Part shown: positions 8,998 through 17,884 of the stretch, piece after piece | Layout: each line of letters begins with the position of its first letter | How positions within the stretch are numbered: position 1 is the first letter of the stretch | Assembly: GCF_000217715.1 (NCBI RefSeq) | Contig: NC_015666.1 | Location: forward strand, 1,190,270 to 1,254,269 | Origin: Halopiger xanaduensis SH-6 | GTDB lineage: Archaea > Halobacteriota > Halobacteria > Halobacteriales > Natrialbaceae | Direction of reading: 5' to 3' | DNA: 64,000 nucleotides | The notes under the pieces: model-generated | The model's input: the letters and a program-made list of their open reading frames with translations, nothing else | Database searches by the model: none | Told to the model about the DNA's origin: nothing | Made by a program: the position numbers and the translations under genes

Positions 8998-10065
8998 ATG
9001 ACTCAGACGACGCAGGAGTTCGGCGAGTGGCCGCTCAAGCGGCTGCTGACCGAGGTGGTCGGCTCCGGTCCCAAGTCCGCGGAGGACATGACCCGCGAGC
9101 AGGCGCGCGAAGCCCTACAGCGTATCTTCGCCGGCGAACCGGACGAGACGACGCTTGGCGCGTTCTGGCTGGCGAATCGCTGGAAGCGAAACAATCCCGA
9201 GGAGCTGGCGGCCTACGCCGACGTCATGCGCGAGGAGTCGGTCATTACGGCCGAGCCGAACGCCAACCCGGTCGACTGCGGCGCGAACTACGACGGGAAG
9301 CACACCTCCGCCCTGCTCGGCGTCGGCGCGGGCGTCGTCGCCGCCGCCGCGGGGACGCCGATCGTCGTCCACTCCGGGGATCGGGTTCCGACGCAGAAGG
9401 AAACGGCGTACAAGCACGTCCTCGAGGAACTCGGCGTTCGGACCGAGCTCGAGCCCGCGGAAAGCGCCGACATGGTCGACGAGACCGGCTTCGGCTTCTA
9501 CTACCAGCCCGCGTTCAACCCCGCCGTCCACGACCTGCTCGACCGCCGGGATCAGATGGGCGTGCGCACGTTCATCAACACGATCGAGACCGTTGCCAAC
9601 CCCGCGAACGCCGACGTCCACCTAGGCTCGTTCTACCACCTCGCGTTCGCGAAGAAGCTGACCGATCTCATCCGGGAGAGCGACGAACTCGAGTACTCGC
9701 GAGCGATCTTCTTCCAGGGAATGGAAGGCTACGACGACATCCGGCCCGGCTACACGAAGGTTGCCGAGTGGAACGAGGGCGAAGACCTCGAGGACTACGA
9801 GATCGAGACCGCCGAGTACGGGATGGAGATGGAAAACGAGGATCTCGAGGTCGAGAACGTCGCCGCCGAATCGGCGGCGATCACCGAGGAGGTGCTGGCC
9901 GGCGAGCGCGAGGACGATTTCGCCGACGCCATCGCGTTAAACGGCGCGCTCCGCATGTACGCCCGGCAGGACGTCGACACGCTCGAGGACGGCCTCGAGC
10001 GGGCTCGCGAGGTTATCGCGGACGGCAGCGCCGAAGCGGTGCTCGAGGAGCTGCGCGAGTTCTGA
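8998..10065 (+). CDS. anthranilate phosphoribosyltransferase family protein (TrpD-like)
   Basis: A 355-aa protein of the TrpD/glycosyltransferase family 3 type. The N-terminal helices (REQAREALQRIFAGE, LGAFWLANRWK) match the GT3 helical domain. A glycine-rich segment (DCGANYDGKHTSALLGVGAG) stands where the PRPP-binding GTGGDG loop is found in true TrpD, followed by HSGDRVPTQKETAYKHVLEELGV. Because the PRPP loop is altered and no trp genes are near, this is probably a paralog acting on another base or aromatic acceptor. A CCTTTTGC box 28 bases upstream supports this start. The exact reaction is unknown. Confidence 0.7.
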   Translation: MTQTTQEFGEWPLKRLLTEVVGSGPKSAEDMTREQAREALQRIFAGEPDETTLGAFWLANRWKRNNPEELAAYADVMREESVITAEPNANPVDCGANYDGKHTSALLGVGAGVVAAAAGTPIVVHSGDRVPTQKETAYKHVLEELGVRTELEPAESADMVDETGFGFYYQPAFNPAVHDLLDRRDQMGVRTFINTIETVANPANADVHLGSFYHLAFAKKLTDLIRESDELEYSRAIFFQGMEGYDDIRPGYTKVAEWNEGEDLEDYEIETAEYGMEMENEDLEVENVAAESAAITEEVLAGEREDDFADAIALNGALRMYARQDVDTLEDGLERAREVIADGSAEAVLEELREF

Positions 10066-10120
10066 GCCGCTAAGCGATTTTCGTTGGATCCCGGGGGTAC
10101 GTTCGGAGCGGGAGCGTCGA

Positions 10121-10504
10121 TTACTCGCTCCGGCCGTAGCGAGTGTACTGCAGGAGTACTCCGGGGGCGACGACGCCGACCAGAACGACGAGCCCGAAGA
10201 CGACTTCGAACGCGACGTCGGTGAACGTCGAGAGCCCGACGAGCAATACCATTGCGAGCAGTACGAAGGTGCCGATCAGCTTGTTTTCGGCGGTCACGAT
10301 CCCCTCTCGGCCGGCGAGGATCAGCAACGAACCGATGACGACGAGTCCGGTTGCGAGCAGGGCTGCACCGAGCACCGTCGTCGACTCGGCGACGAGTCCG
10401 TACGCGAATCCGATGCCGACAAGCACGTACGCGACGGCGAGGACTCCGGTGGTCTTCCCAGGCCCGCCGCTCTCGAGAATTGTTCGATTGCTATCAGAAC
10501 TCAT
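10121..10504 (-). CDS. small integral membrane protein, four predicted TM helices
   Basis: A 127-aa protein starting MSSDSNRT and containing four hydrophobic segments: VLAVAYVLVGIGFAYGLVA, VLGAALLATGLVVIGSLLIL, LIGTFVLLAMVLLVGLS and VVFGLVVLVGVVAPGVLL, with a short basic tail (QYTRYGRSE). It has no recognised catalytic motif. An upstream in-frame ATG exists at 10558, but the preceding residues look non-conserved. It lies between the TrpD-like gene and tRNA-Ile, pointing toward the TrpD-like gene. Function unknown. Confidence 0.6.
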   Translation of the reverse strand: MSSDSNRTILESGGPGKTTGVLAVAYVLVGIGFAYGLVAESTTVLGAALLATGLVVIGSLLILAGREGIVTAENKLIGTFVLLAMVLLVGLSTFTDVAFEVVFGLVVLVGVVAPGVLLQYTRYGRSE

Positions 10505-10695
10505 ACTGGTAGCGATGCCAACCAGTCGTATATCACTACTGCTCTCGAGCCGACACAAACACGATCCCGACCATCGACCAGTTTGCCGTGACGGGACCGC
10601 TGACTCGCATTCTCGATGTGCGAGGCGCTCGAGAGTGTCGAATTAGCTGCAAAAATACACTCGCGCAGCTCGCGAGTTTGCTCGCCACAGAAGTA

Positions 10696-10769
10696 TGGGC
10701 CGACTCGGATTTGAACCGAGAGCCTCCACCTTATCAGAGTGGCGCTCAACCTAATTGAGCTATCGGCCC
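10696..10769 (-). tRNA. tRNA-Ile (anticodon GAT)
   Basis: On the minus strand the 74 bases fold as a complete cloverleaf. The acceptor stem is GGGCCGA paired with TCGGCCC, with discriminator A. The D arm contains AGCTCAATTAGGTTGAGC. The anticodon stem CCACT/GGTGG closes a loop CTGATAA (anticodon GAT), and the T arm holds GGTTCAAATCC. CCA is not encoded and no intron is seen. Confidence 0.95.
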
Positions 10770-10837
10770 GCGTTCGCACTCGTTTGTTGTCGGGTCATAT
10801 GTTTAAGCGTTTCTTTCCGGACCTGCTATGGGAACTG

Positions 10838-11488
10838 CTACCGAGAGAACCCGTCGCCGTCGTTCGATTCCTCGCTCTCGTCGTCCCCGATATCGATCCG
10901 GGTGCCGTCCCCGCTCGAGGGCTCGTCGGTGTCGACGGTGTATGAGTCGCTCCCGAGGTCGTAGGTGCCGTCTGCGCCGCTCGAGCCGCCGGTACCGGGT
11001 CCGCCGGGTCCGTTTCCAGGCGAGCCCTGGCCGGGAGTCCCCTGGCCCTGCCCTTGCCCGTCGTTCGGGAACCCGAAGGTCCAGACGCCGCCGCTCGCGA
11101 ACCCGCCCGTCTTCTTGTCCGCGTAGGGGACGATCACGTAGCGCTTGAGCAGGGCGCGGATCGGCACTCGAGTGAGCGGGACGGCGAGCAGGAACCCGAT
11201 GAGGTCCGTGACCAGTCCGGGGGTCAGCAGGAACGCTCCGGCGGCGATCAGGAGCCCGCCGTCGAGCAGTTCGTTCGTCGGCGGCTTCCCCTGTGCCAGC
11301 GAGCGTTGCATCTTCCCGATCGTCCGTCGGCCTTCGGCGCGAACGAGGAGCATGCCTACGAGCCCCGTCAGGACGACGAGCAGGACCATCCCGACCCACG
11401 TGAACCCGCCAAACTGAGTGACGAGGAACCCGAGCAACACCGCGTCGAGGAACGGGATGAGCAACAGCGCCAAGATCCACCGGAGCAT
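10838..11488 (-). CDS. fxsA: FxsA family membrane protein
   Basis: A 216-aa protein. Residues 1-130 follow FxsA: the start MLRWILALLLIPFLDAVLL, a second TM (WVGMVLLVVLTGLVGMLLV) followed by RAEGRRTIGKMQ, and a helical hairpin with LLDGGLLIAAGAFLLTPGLVTDLIGFLL containing the typical PG-x-VTD motif. The C-terminal ~85 residues are a Gly/Gln/Asp-rich hydrophilic tail not found in bacterial FxsA. In E. coli, FxsA relieves F-plasmid exclusion of phage T7; its normal role is unclear. The gene is downstream of and co-directional with nothing obvious; the tRNA lies on the same strand beyond it. Confidence 0.85.
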   Translation of the reverse strand: MLRWILALLLIPFLDAVLLGFLVTQFGGFTWVGMVLLVVLTGLVGMLLVRAEGRRTIGKMQRSLAQGKPPTNELLDGGLLIAAGAFLLTPGLVTDLIGFLLAVPLTRVPIRALLKRYVIVPYADKKTGGFASGGVWTFGFPNDGQGQGQGTPGQGSPGNGPGGPGTGGSSGADGTYDLGSDSYTVDTDEPSSGDGTRIDIGDDESEESNDGDGFSR

Positions 11489-11646
11489 GACCGACTCTAG
11501 CCGGCGAAGCGTGAAAACCCTTTACTCTCAGTTTCGTTGCACGAACATGCTGTTCGGCGAACGCTGTCCGAATCCACATCTCGAGTCCAGTTCGACCGCC
11601 GTGCCGCGAACGAAGACCTTACGCCTGCGACCCACCACCGTCCGGT

Positions 11647-13326
11647 ATGGACGACGACACGACCCGCGTCGAGTGGCGCGAGTGGGGTCAGGACGCTTTC
11701 GACGAGGCCGCAGCGGCCGAGGCCCCCGTCTTGCTTTCGCTCACGGCGACGTGGTGCGACCACTGCCACGAGATGGACGCGGAGACCTACGCCGAGCCCC
11801 GGATCGCGGCGAACATCAACGACAGCTTCGTGCCGATCCGGGTCGACGTCGATCGCTACCCGCGCGTGCGCGATCGGTACAACATGGGCGGCTTCCCCTC
11901 GACCGTCTTCCTCGCGCCGGACGGCAACGTGCTGACCGGCGCCGGCTACCTCGGTGCCGACGGGATGCGCCAGGTGCTCGACAGCGTCCGCACGATGTGG
12001 CAAACCAAGGGTAGCGGCGCCGCCCGCGTCCCCCGGCCGCTCCGGGAGGACAACCCGCCGGCCGGCGAGCTCACCGCCGACGTCGAGGCCGCCATGCTCG
12101 GCCAGTTCGCAGAGACCTACGACGAGGTCGCCGGGGGCTGGGGCCAGAGCCCGAAGTTCCCGCTGCCCGACGCCCTCGAGTTCGCCTTGAAGCGCGACCG
12201 TGAGATGGCGCTGCGTTCGTTCGACGCGGTCAGCGCGAATCTTCTGGACGAGTACGACGGGGGCTTCTATCGCTTCGCCACGGATCGCGATTGGGGCGGC
12301 GTCCAGCGCGAGAAGCTGCTGGACTCCAACGGCGCGCTCGTGCGCGCGTTCGCGAACGCCTACCTGCTGACGGGCAAAGACGAGTACCGCGAACCCGCCG
12401 AGCGAACGATCGACTTCCTGACGACGACGCTGTGGAACGGCGACGTCGACGCCTTCGCCAACAGTCAGGCTCCCGGCGAGGACGACGCCCACAGCCTCGA
12501 CGCGACCGACCGGGCGTCGGCCGCGGAGCCGCCGGTCGACGACGGCGTCTTCGCCGGCCCGAACGCGCTGGCTATCGAGGGGCTGCTCACCTACTACGCC
12601 TACACCGACGACGAGCGCGCCCGGCGCTACGCCGAGCGCGCGCTCGCGACGCTGCGCGAGGATCTGCTCGCGGAGGGCGTCGTCGCGCACCGGTACACTG
12701 CGGACGGGAACGACGCGCCGACGCCGCTACTGACCAACCAGGCCCGCGCCCTCGAGGCGCTGACGACCGCCGCGAGCGTTCTCGACGCCGAGTTCCTCGC
12801 GGACGCCCGGCGGGTTGCGGACGCGACGATCGAGCGCCTCCACGACGAGGATTCGTTCGTCGACGGCCCCGCGGAAGGCGTCGGACTGCTCGACCGGCCG
12901 CTCCGACCGCTGGACGCCAACGTCGCCTTCGCGGACGCGCTGATCGACCTCGCGGAACTGGCCGCTGGGACCGCCGACGATGACGACGCAGCCGCGGACG
13001 CCGACCGCTACCGCCAGTACGCCCGCAAGACGCTCGAGGCCTTCGCCGGCGCGAGCGACCGCTTCGGCGTCCAGATCGCGCGGTACGCGACGGCGGTCTC
13101 GAGACTGCTCGAGGGACCGCTCGCCATCCGCGTCGCGGCCGAGCCCGGTTCGGACCTCCACCGTGCGGCGCTCCGGCTGGCGGACCACGAGAAGGTCGTC
13201 GTGCCGAACGCGTCAGCCGGGACGCTTGAGGCGGGCACGGCCCGCGTCGAACGCGGCGACCACGTCTCCGAGCCGGCCGAAACTCCGTCGGAGTTGAGCG
13301 AGCGCGTGCAGGCCGTTCTCGACTGA
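11647..13326 (+). CDS. DUF255 thioredoxin-domain protein (YyaL/SSP411-like)
   Basis: A 559-aa protein. The N-terminal ~120 residues form a thioredoxin fold with a TWCDHCHEMD active site (CxxC plus the DUF255 His) and MGGFPSTVFL for the cis-Pro region. The rest is an (alpha/alpha)6 glycosidase-like toroid, with GGWGQSPKFPLPDALEFAL, GGFYRFATDRDWG and EKLLDSNGALVRAFANAYL typical of YyaL/spermatogenesis-associated protein 20 relatives. At 559 aa it is shorter than the ~650-700 aa of many homologs, mostly at both ends. Function is not established (thiol chemistry is inferred). TATA CCTTACG lies 26 nt upstream. Confidence 0.85.
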   Translation: MDDDTTRVEWREWGQDAFDEAAAAEAPVLLSLTATWCDHCHEMDAETYAEPRIAANINDSFVPIRVDVDRYPRVRDRYNMGGFPSTVFLAPDGNVLTGAGYLGADGMRQVLDSVRTMWQTKGSGAARVPRPLREDNPPAGELTADVEAAMLGQFAETYDEVAGGWGQSPKFPLPDALEFALKRDREMALRSFDAVSANLLDEYDGGFYRFATDRDWGGVQREKLLDSNGALVRAFANAYLLTGKDEYREPAERTIDFLTTTLWNGDVDAFANSQAPGEDDAHSLDATDRASAAEPPVDDGVFAGPNALAIEGLLTYYAYTDDERARRYAERALATLREDLLAEGVVAHRYTADGNDAPTPLLTNQARALEALTTAASVLDAEFLADARRVADATIERLHDEDSFVDGPAEGVGLLDRPLRPLDANVAFADALIDLAELAAGTADDDDAAADADRYRQYARKTLEAFAGASDRFGVQIARYATAVSRLLEGPLAIRVAAEPGSDLHRAALRLADHEKVVVPNASAGTLEAGTARVERGDHVSEPAETPSELSERVQAVLD

Positions 13327-13376
13327 GTTGCGCCCGTAATCGGTCCGAACGTTTCCAGTTCAAACCACCATAGCGT

Positions 13377-13383
13377 TTATATT
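13377..13383 (+). promoter_or_regulatory. TATA box of the TrmB-family gene
   Basis: TTTATAT centred 26 bases before the ATG at 13406 predicts a leaderless message. Confidence 0.6.
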
Positions 13384-13405
13384 TCGGCGGCGAATCGCTT
13401 CGGAC

Positions 13406-14209
13406 ATGGCCAGTCTCCGGGACCTCGGGCTCTCCGAATACGAGGCGCGAGCGTATCGTGCGCTGTTGAATACGGGCCCGACAACCGCTAAGGAGTTGTC
13501 ACGGGCGAGCGACGTCCCGATGGGACGGATCTACGACGTCCTCAACAGCATCGAACAGTACAGCCTCGTCCGGAGCCAGACCGCGAGCCGGCCGAAGAAG
13601 TACGTCGCCGTCGAACCGTCGACTGCGCTCGACCGCCTCCTCGACGACAAGAAGCGCGAACTCGAGGAGAAGGCCGAACAGTACGAGTCGATCGTCGACG
13701 ACCTCTCGGACGAACTCGACGCCGCGGATCCGGTCGAGGACCAGTTCTGGACCGCCGCGGTCGGCCCCGAGGAGACGACGGACCTCTTACTCGAGCGGCT
13801 GGCGGCGGCGGACGACCACATCGTGATGGTCGTGGCGAACCCGGCTCCGCGGCGGGACGTCCAAGCGTTAAGCGAGGACGTCACCGCACAACTCGAGGAC
13901 GCGCTCGACCGCGGCGTTTCGGTCGACGTTCTGATGACGCGACAGATGGTACCGGCGCTCTCCGAGCGCGTGGGCGAGCGCTACCGGGAGACGTTACAGG
14001 CACGCGACGACTTCGACGTCCGGACGAACGAGGACGTGACGGGGACGTTCAACCTCATCGACGACGTCGAGGTCTGCATCCAGGTGCCGAACCCGCTCTC
14101 GTCGGGCGAGGCGTTCGGGATGATCGACCTGAAAGATCCGGAGTTCGCGGCAAGCGTCCACGACGAGTTCGTCCCGCGGTGGCAGGAAGCGGAGCCGCTG
14201 ACCTTCTAA
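13406..14209 (+). CDS. TrmB family transcriptional regulator
   Basis: A 267-aa regulator. The N-terminal winged helix (1-75) has LGLSEYEARAYRALL, TAKELSRASDVPMGRIYDVLN as the recognition helix, and a wing ending RPKKYVAVEP. A coiled-coil dimerisation helix (KKRELEEKAEQYESIVDDL, about 85-115) follows. The C-terminal ~140 residues form a PLD-like sensor domain without a sugar-binding extension. The family controls sugar and central metabolic genes in archaea. It ends 8 bases from the convergent mptA stop. The ligand and targets cannot be told from sequence. Confidence 0.88.
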   Translation: MASLRDLGLSEYEARAYRALLNTGPTTAKELSRASDVPMGRIYDVLNSIEQYSLVRSQTASRPKKYVAVEPSTALDRLLDDKKRELEEKAEQYESIVDDLSDELDAADPVEDQFWTAAVGPEETTDLLLERLAAADDHIVMVVANPAPRRDVQALSEDVTAQLEDALDRGVSVDVLMTRQMVPALSERVGERYRETLQARDDFDVRTNEDVTGTFNLIDDVEVCIQVPNPLSSGEAFGMIDLKDPEFAASVHDEFVPRWQEAEPLTF

Positions 14210-14217
14210 TAGCGACG

Positions 14218-15153
14218 CTAACTCCCGTCGCCGTTGACTTCCTCGCGCAGCGTCTCCATCTCGACGACCCGCTCGGCGTGGGCGTTGTGCTGGTGGATCG
14301 ACTCGTCGTTGGACTGTTTCATCGTGACGACCGCGTCGTCCTCGAGATGGTCAAATTCCTCGACGACGCCCTCGGCCATCGAGCGCACGCAGTCCTCGAC
14401 GAACTTCGCGTCCGCGTGGGCCGCGTAAGTCATGTGGTCTTCGTCGGGCCGTTTCGCGAGGTTGTAGATCCGCGCGCTCATCGAGTCGCGGGCGACGTCG
14501 ATGATGTCGTTCAGGTCGACCTCCGGATCGCCGTTGGCCTCGACGGTCAGCGTCGCGTGCCCGCGCTGGGAGTGGCCCGGTTGGGGCACCTCGTCTAAGA
14601 ACTCCGTGATCGTCTCCTCGTCGACGCCCAGGTCCTCGAGCGTCTGCTTCGCGCGCGCGGCGGACATCCCCTGCGAGCAGGGACAGACGGTCATGCCCGT
14701 CACTTCGGCGCCGATCTCCTCGCGGGTTCCCTCTTCCGTCGCCGTCGCGGCCGCGATGATGTCGACCGTGTGCTGGGTCTCGCGGTCGCTGGCAGGCGTC
14801 TGCTCGCGGCGCATGAACTCTGCCTCCATCGAGACCTGCGCCTTCGAGGTGTAGTCGTGCTTCTCGAGGAGCCGCTCGGCGGCGTCCCCGCAGACCTCCT
14901 CGACGCGGTAGGCCTCCTCTCGGGTTGCGTCCTCGAGGATCTCGTCGATGACCTCCATGTTGCGGCTCATGTCCGCGCCCTTGCGCCAGGCGGGGAGGTC
15001 GACGAAGACCTCGAACTCGGCGGTGAGGACGATCGGGCGCTTGTCCTCGCGGGCGATCTTGACGAGCTTTTCGACGCCGGTGACGCCGACCTGGCTCAGG
15101 CCGACGGTGACGTCGGGCGACGTTGCCTGCACGTCCGGAAGCTGGTGACTCAT
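14218..15153 (-). CDS. mptA: GTP cyclohydrolase MptA (FolE2 family)
   Basis: A 311-aa enzyme of the COG1469 class. It converts GTP to 7,8-dihydroneopterin 2',3'-cyclic phosphate, the first step of archaeal tetrahydropterin (tetrahydrofolate/methanopterin) synthesis, using Fe(II). Recognisable features are [14 protein letters not shown] near the N-terminus, the [10 protein letters not shown] strand, the metal-site motif [12 protein letters not shown] (Cys plus nearby His and Glu), and [13 protein letters not shown]. The start is at MSHQLPDVQ, and the length matches haloarchaeal MptA. It is convergent with the TrmB-like gene and monocistronic. Confidence 0.93.
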   Translation of the reverse strand: MSHQLPDVQATSPDVTVGLSQVGVTGVEKLVKIAREDKRPIVLTAEFEVFVDLPAWRKGADMSRNMEVIDEILEDATREEAYRVEEVCGDAAERLLEKHDYTSKAQVSMEAEFMRREQTPASDRETQHTVDIIAAATATEEGTREEIGAEVTGMTVCPCSQGMSAARAKQTLEDLGVDEETITEFLDEVPQPGHSQRGHATLTVEANGDPEVDLNDIIDVARDSMSARIYNLAKRPDEDHMTYAAHADAKFVEDCVRSMAEGVVEEFDHLEDDAVVTMKQSNDESIHQHNAHAERVVEMETLREEVNGDGS

Positions 15154-15331
15154 TGGCCGTACTCGGGCCAGCGGCCGATTATGCCTTTCGGAACGAACAG
15201 TTTGCCGCCGGTTTGTCGACGTGCACGCCGCGGTGACGGCCGGTAGGAGTGGTCGCGAGACGCGGGGATTCGATGTCCACTCGCCCGTCTCCGCTCAGCC
15301 GTACCCCCAACCCACAGCGTCGGTCGCATTT

Positions 15332-15388
15332 CTTTAAGTACTTCTGGTCACAAGGTGAAGATACGACGGAGACACGCCGTTCTCGAGG
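15332..15388 (+). repeat. 57-nt promoter/start element, copy A
   Basis: First of three copies of a block running from CTTTAAGT through CTGGTCACAAGGT to CGTTCTCGAGG. TTTAAG (15333-15338) is TATA-like. The position that is ATG in copies B and C is ACG here (15363), so no leaderless start is available; read from that codon, the peptide would begin TTETRRSRG. The gap it sits in (15154-15572, 419 bases) also holds copy B and no recognised gene. Confidence 0.75.
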
Positions 15389-15450
15389 CGCAGTTATTCC
15401 GGACAGCTACGGCTCGGTCGATCGCTGGATCCGCTCCGAGCCCATCGTCG

Positions 15451-15508
15451 CTTTAAGTGCCTCTGGTCACAAGGTGGAGCTATGACGGGAGGACGGTCGT
15501 TCTCGAGG
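15451..15508 (+). repeat. 58-nt promoter/start element, copy B
   Basis: Second copy, 119 bases after copy A. TTTAAG (15452-15457) is followed 25 bases later by ATG at 15482, the ideal leaderless spacing. The frame begins MTGGRSFSRN and stays open for about 60 codons across the 3' end of the convergent lipoprotein gene. One base is extra relative to A and C; removing it gives MTGDGRSRG, matching copy C. Confidence 0.75.
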
Positions 15509-15572
15509 AATCTACCGGCGAGCCGCCGCTCTCGATACCGTCCGCCGACCCGCGCGCTTTCTGCCGCCCCGA

Positions 15573-16346
15573 TCACGTACCGGGACAGCCGAGTTCGTAC
15601 CGATCCTCGCTCGGTACCGTCGGCACGTCGATCGAGGCGGGTTCGTCGTACGCCGAATAGCGCATCGTGATCGACGCGGTCGCCGTCTCGTCGTTGCCGG
15701 AAACTTCGAACTCGACGCTCGTCTCGAGCGGACGCCCCGTCTCCGCGTCGAGCCAGAGCGTCGTGCTCGCGTCCTCGAGGTTCGGCCCGCCGAAGTCGAA
15801 TCGGGAGCCGCCGATGCGGCCATCGTCGAAGGCGTCCGCCGGCGGCGAGCCGGTGAGCCGGATCGCCTCCCGGCCGTCGTACGTCTCGGTGCCGTTCCAG
15901 TGGAGGTCGCCGTCCTCGAACAGCGAGAGCTGCGAGTGGGCGGGGGTGTCGTCCGGCCAGGGATCGCTTTCGGCTTCGTCTTCGTCCTCGTCGAGTGACT
16001 CGACGTGCCAGCCGTCCCACGGCGCCGGACACTGTTCGCGACGCGTGTCGCCCTCGAGATATGACTCGAGGGTCGTCCCGTCGATCGTCGCGTTCGTGTA
16101 CATCGTTTCGTTCGCGAGGTCGACGGCGCCGAACACGGAGCCGTCGATGTGCTGGTGGTCGGCGGCGACGGATAACTCGCCTTCGTACCGGTAGGTCGCC
16201 GTCTCGTCGAGGGCTGCCCGTGCGTCCTCGAGGGCCTCGACGGCGCGCTCGTCTCTCGTCGGGTCGTCGCCGAGGGCGCTACAGCCGGCGAGGGAGACGA
16301 CGAGGATCAGACTCACCGTCAGTGCGCGGAGGGCGGGGCGGCGCAT
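15573..16346 (-). CDS. secreted lipoprotein, LolA-like/outer-sensor type, unknown function
   Basis: A 257-aa protein with a lipoprotein signal (MRRPALRALTVSLILVVSLAGC, lipobox LAGC with Cys 22). The mature part begins with an acidic helix (ERAVEALEDARAALDETATYRY), followed by alternating beta strands and ends CPGT. This is the pattern of haloarchaeal lipoproteins resembling LolA/LppX half-barrels (strand pairs such as TTLWLDAETGRPLETSVEF). Lipid or ligand carriage is an inference from fold likeness only. Copies B and C of the repeated promoter element flank it in direct orientation, on the opposite strand. Confidence 0.65.
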   Translation of the reverse strand: MRRPALRALTVSLILVVSLAGCSALGDDPTRDERAVEALEDARAALDETATYRYEGELSVAADHQHIDGSVFGAVDLANETMYTNATIDGTTLESYLEGDTRREQCPAPWDGWHVESLDEDEDEAESDPWPDDTPAHSQLSLFEDGDLHWNGTETYDGREAIRLTGSPPADAFDDGRIGGSRFDFGGPNLEDASTTLWLDAETGRPLETSVEFEVSGNDETATASITMRYSAYDEPASIDVPTVPSEDRYELGCPGT

Positions 16347-16449
16347 CGTACTGTTAGCCCGATTACCAGTTCCGGTACAAATAATTGCGGTAGTCCGCTC
16401 GAGTCGTGCGGTGATCGTCGGCGACCGACTGCGACCGACCGGATCGTTT

Positions 16450-16506
16450 CTTTAAGTGCTTCTGGTCACAAGGTAGAGCTATGACGGGAGACCGCCGTTC
16501 CCGCGG
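16450..16506 (+). repeat. 57-nt promoter/start element, copy C
   Basis: Third copy. TTTAAG (16451-16456), CTGGTCACAAGGT, then ATG at 16481 with 24 bases between the TATA-like box and the ATG. The frame begins MTGDRRSRGGALLLQRK and remains open a very long way antisense to the methylthiotransferase gene. The surrounding gap (16347-16630) holds nothing else I can support. Confidence 0.75.
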
Positions 16507-16630
16507 CGGTGCATTACTGCTGCAACGTAAACTGCTCAGCGGTAGCGCTGATTTCGGTTTCCGTCCAGTACGAACAGAGCTCTACGAAAACGGAAAGCGA
16601 CTAGGACGTCGCTCAACGGCGCTCCCTTGT

Positions 16631-17884
16631 CTACACCGGGTCGCCGAACGCGTACATCGTCTCGTGGGCCGTCACCTCGAGGTCGACGAAGTCGCCGGGC
16701 TCGAGGCCGTGGTCGCTGGCGTTTTGAACGATGATCTGGCGATACGCCGAGTCGCGACACTTCACGGAGTCGGCGGTGCCCTCCTCGACGACGAGACAGT
16801 CCTCGCGGCGTTCGCCGACCATGTCTTCGTAGGCGTCGGCGACGATCTCGCGCTTGAGTTCGCTCATCTCCTTCGAGCGTTCCTTCTTGACCGTGCCGCC
16901 CAGCCCCTTCATCTCGGCGGCGTCGGTGCCGGGGCGCTTCGAGAAGCGGGTGACGTTGATCTTCTCCGGGCGCGTCTCGCGCAGGAGCGCCATCGACTGC
17001 TCGTGGTCGTGTTCGGTCTCGGTCGGGAAGCCGACGATGAAGTCCGTCGAGAGCGTCCAGTAGTCGAGGCGGTCGTCGAACGTCTCGACGACCTCGACGT
17101 ACTCCTCGACCTGGTGCTGGCGGCGCATGTCGCCGAGCACGTCGTCGCTGCCCGACTGGACGGGTGCGTGCAGGAAGTCGTAGAGTTCGTCGTGTTCGGC
17201 GAAGACCTCCGCGAGTTCTTCGCGGATGCCGTGGACCCCCTTCGGGTTGGCCATCCCCACGCGGACCCGGAAGTCGCCCTCGATCTCGCAGATGCGCTCG
17301 AGCAGTTCGTGGAGTTTGCGCTCGCCCGTGTCCCAGCCGTAGACGCCGGTGTCCTGGCCCGTAATCCGGATTTCTTTGGCGCCGGCGTGGATCAGCGCGC
17401 GGGCCTTCTCGACGTTTTCCTCGACCGGCGGCGAGTCGATCTTGCCGGTCGCCTCCTTGGTGATGCAGTACGAGCAGTTGGACATGCAGCCCCGTGCGAT
17501 CGGCAGGATGCCGACGACGCCGTCCAGAATGGGTTCGGCGTCGGGCGTCGTGGTCGGGCACTCGCCGTTCGTGACGGCCTCGGGGACCTCGTCCCAGTGG
17601 AGCACCTGGCCGTCGATGTCGGCCGCGCGGAACTCTTCGCCCTGCGCGAGGGCCATGCAGCCGGTGATGAACAGGTCTGCGGTCTCGTCGGCCAGTTCCT
17701 CGGCGCGGCGGAGCATGTTCCGCTCGGTCTTCTCGACGACGGTACAGGTGTTGAGGATGGCGACGTCGGCCACCTCGGGGCCGTCGACCCGGTAGTGGCC
17801 GGCATCGCGGAGCCGTCGCTCGATCTCGCGGCTCTCGCCGCGATTGGACGTGCAACCGTACGTTTCGATGTGGTACCGGGCCAT
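16631..17884 (-). CDS. tRNA (t6A37) methylthiotransferase, archaeal MtaB/e-MtaB type
   Basis: A 417-aa radical SAM enzyme that adds a methylthio group to t6A37 of ANN-decoding tRNAs. Domains: UPF0004 N-terminus with three Fe-S cysteines (YGCTSN, NTCTV, TGCMA), the radical SAM core with RGCMSNCSYC (CxxxCxxC) and GQDTGVYGWD, and a C-terminal TRAM domain (ECRDSAYRQIIV region to the end; the start of TRAM is at about residue 355). The phrase FSKRPGT is typical of the family. The archaeal e-MtaB branch is indicated by length and by HIETYGCTSNRGE at the start. Confidence 0.9.
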   Translation of the reverse strand: MARYHIETYGCTSNRGESREIERRLRDAGHYRVDGPEVADVAILNTCTVVEKTERNMLRRAEELADETADLFITGCMALAQGEEFRAADIDGQVLHWDEVPEAVTNGECPTTTPDAEPILDGVVGILPIARGCMSNCSYCITKEATGKIDSPPVEENVEKARALIHAGAKEIRITGQDTGVYGWDTGERKLHELLERICEIEGDFRVRVGMANPKGVHGIREELAEVFAEHDELYDFLHAPVQSGSDDVLGDMRRQHQVEEYVEVVETFDDRLDYWTLSTDFIVGFPTETEHDHEQSMALLRETRPEKINVTRFSKRPGTDAAEMKGLGGTVKKERSKEMSELKREIVADAYEDMVGERREDCLVVEEGTADSVKCRDSAYRQIIVQNASDHGLEPGDFVDLEVTAHETMYAFGDPV

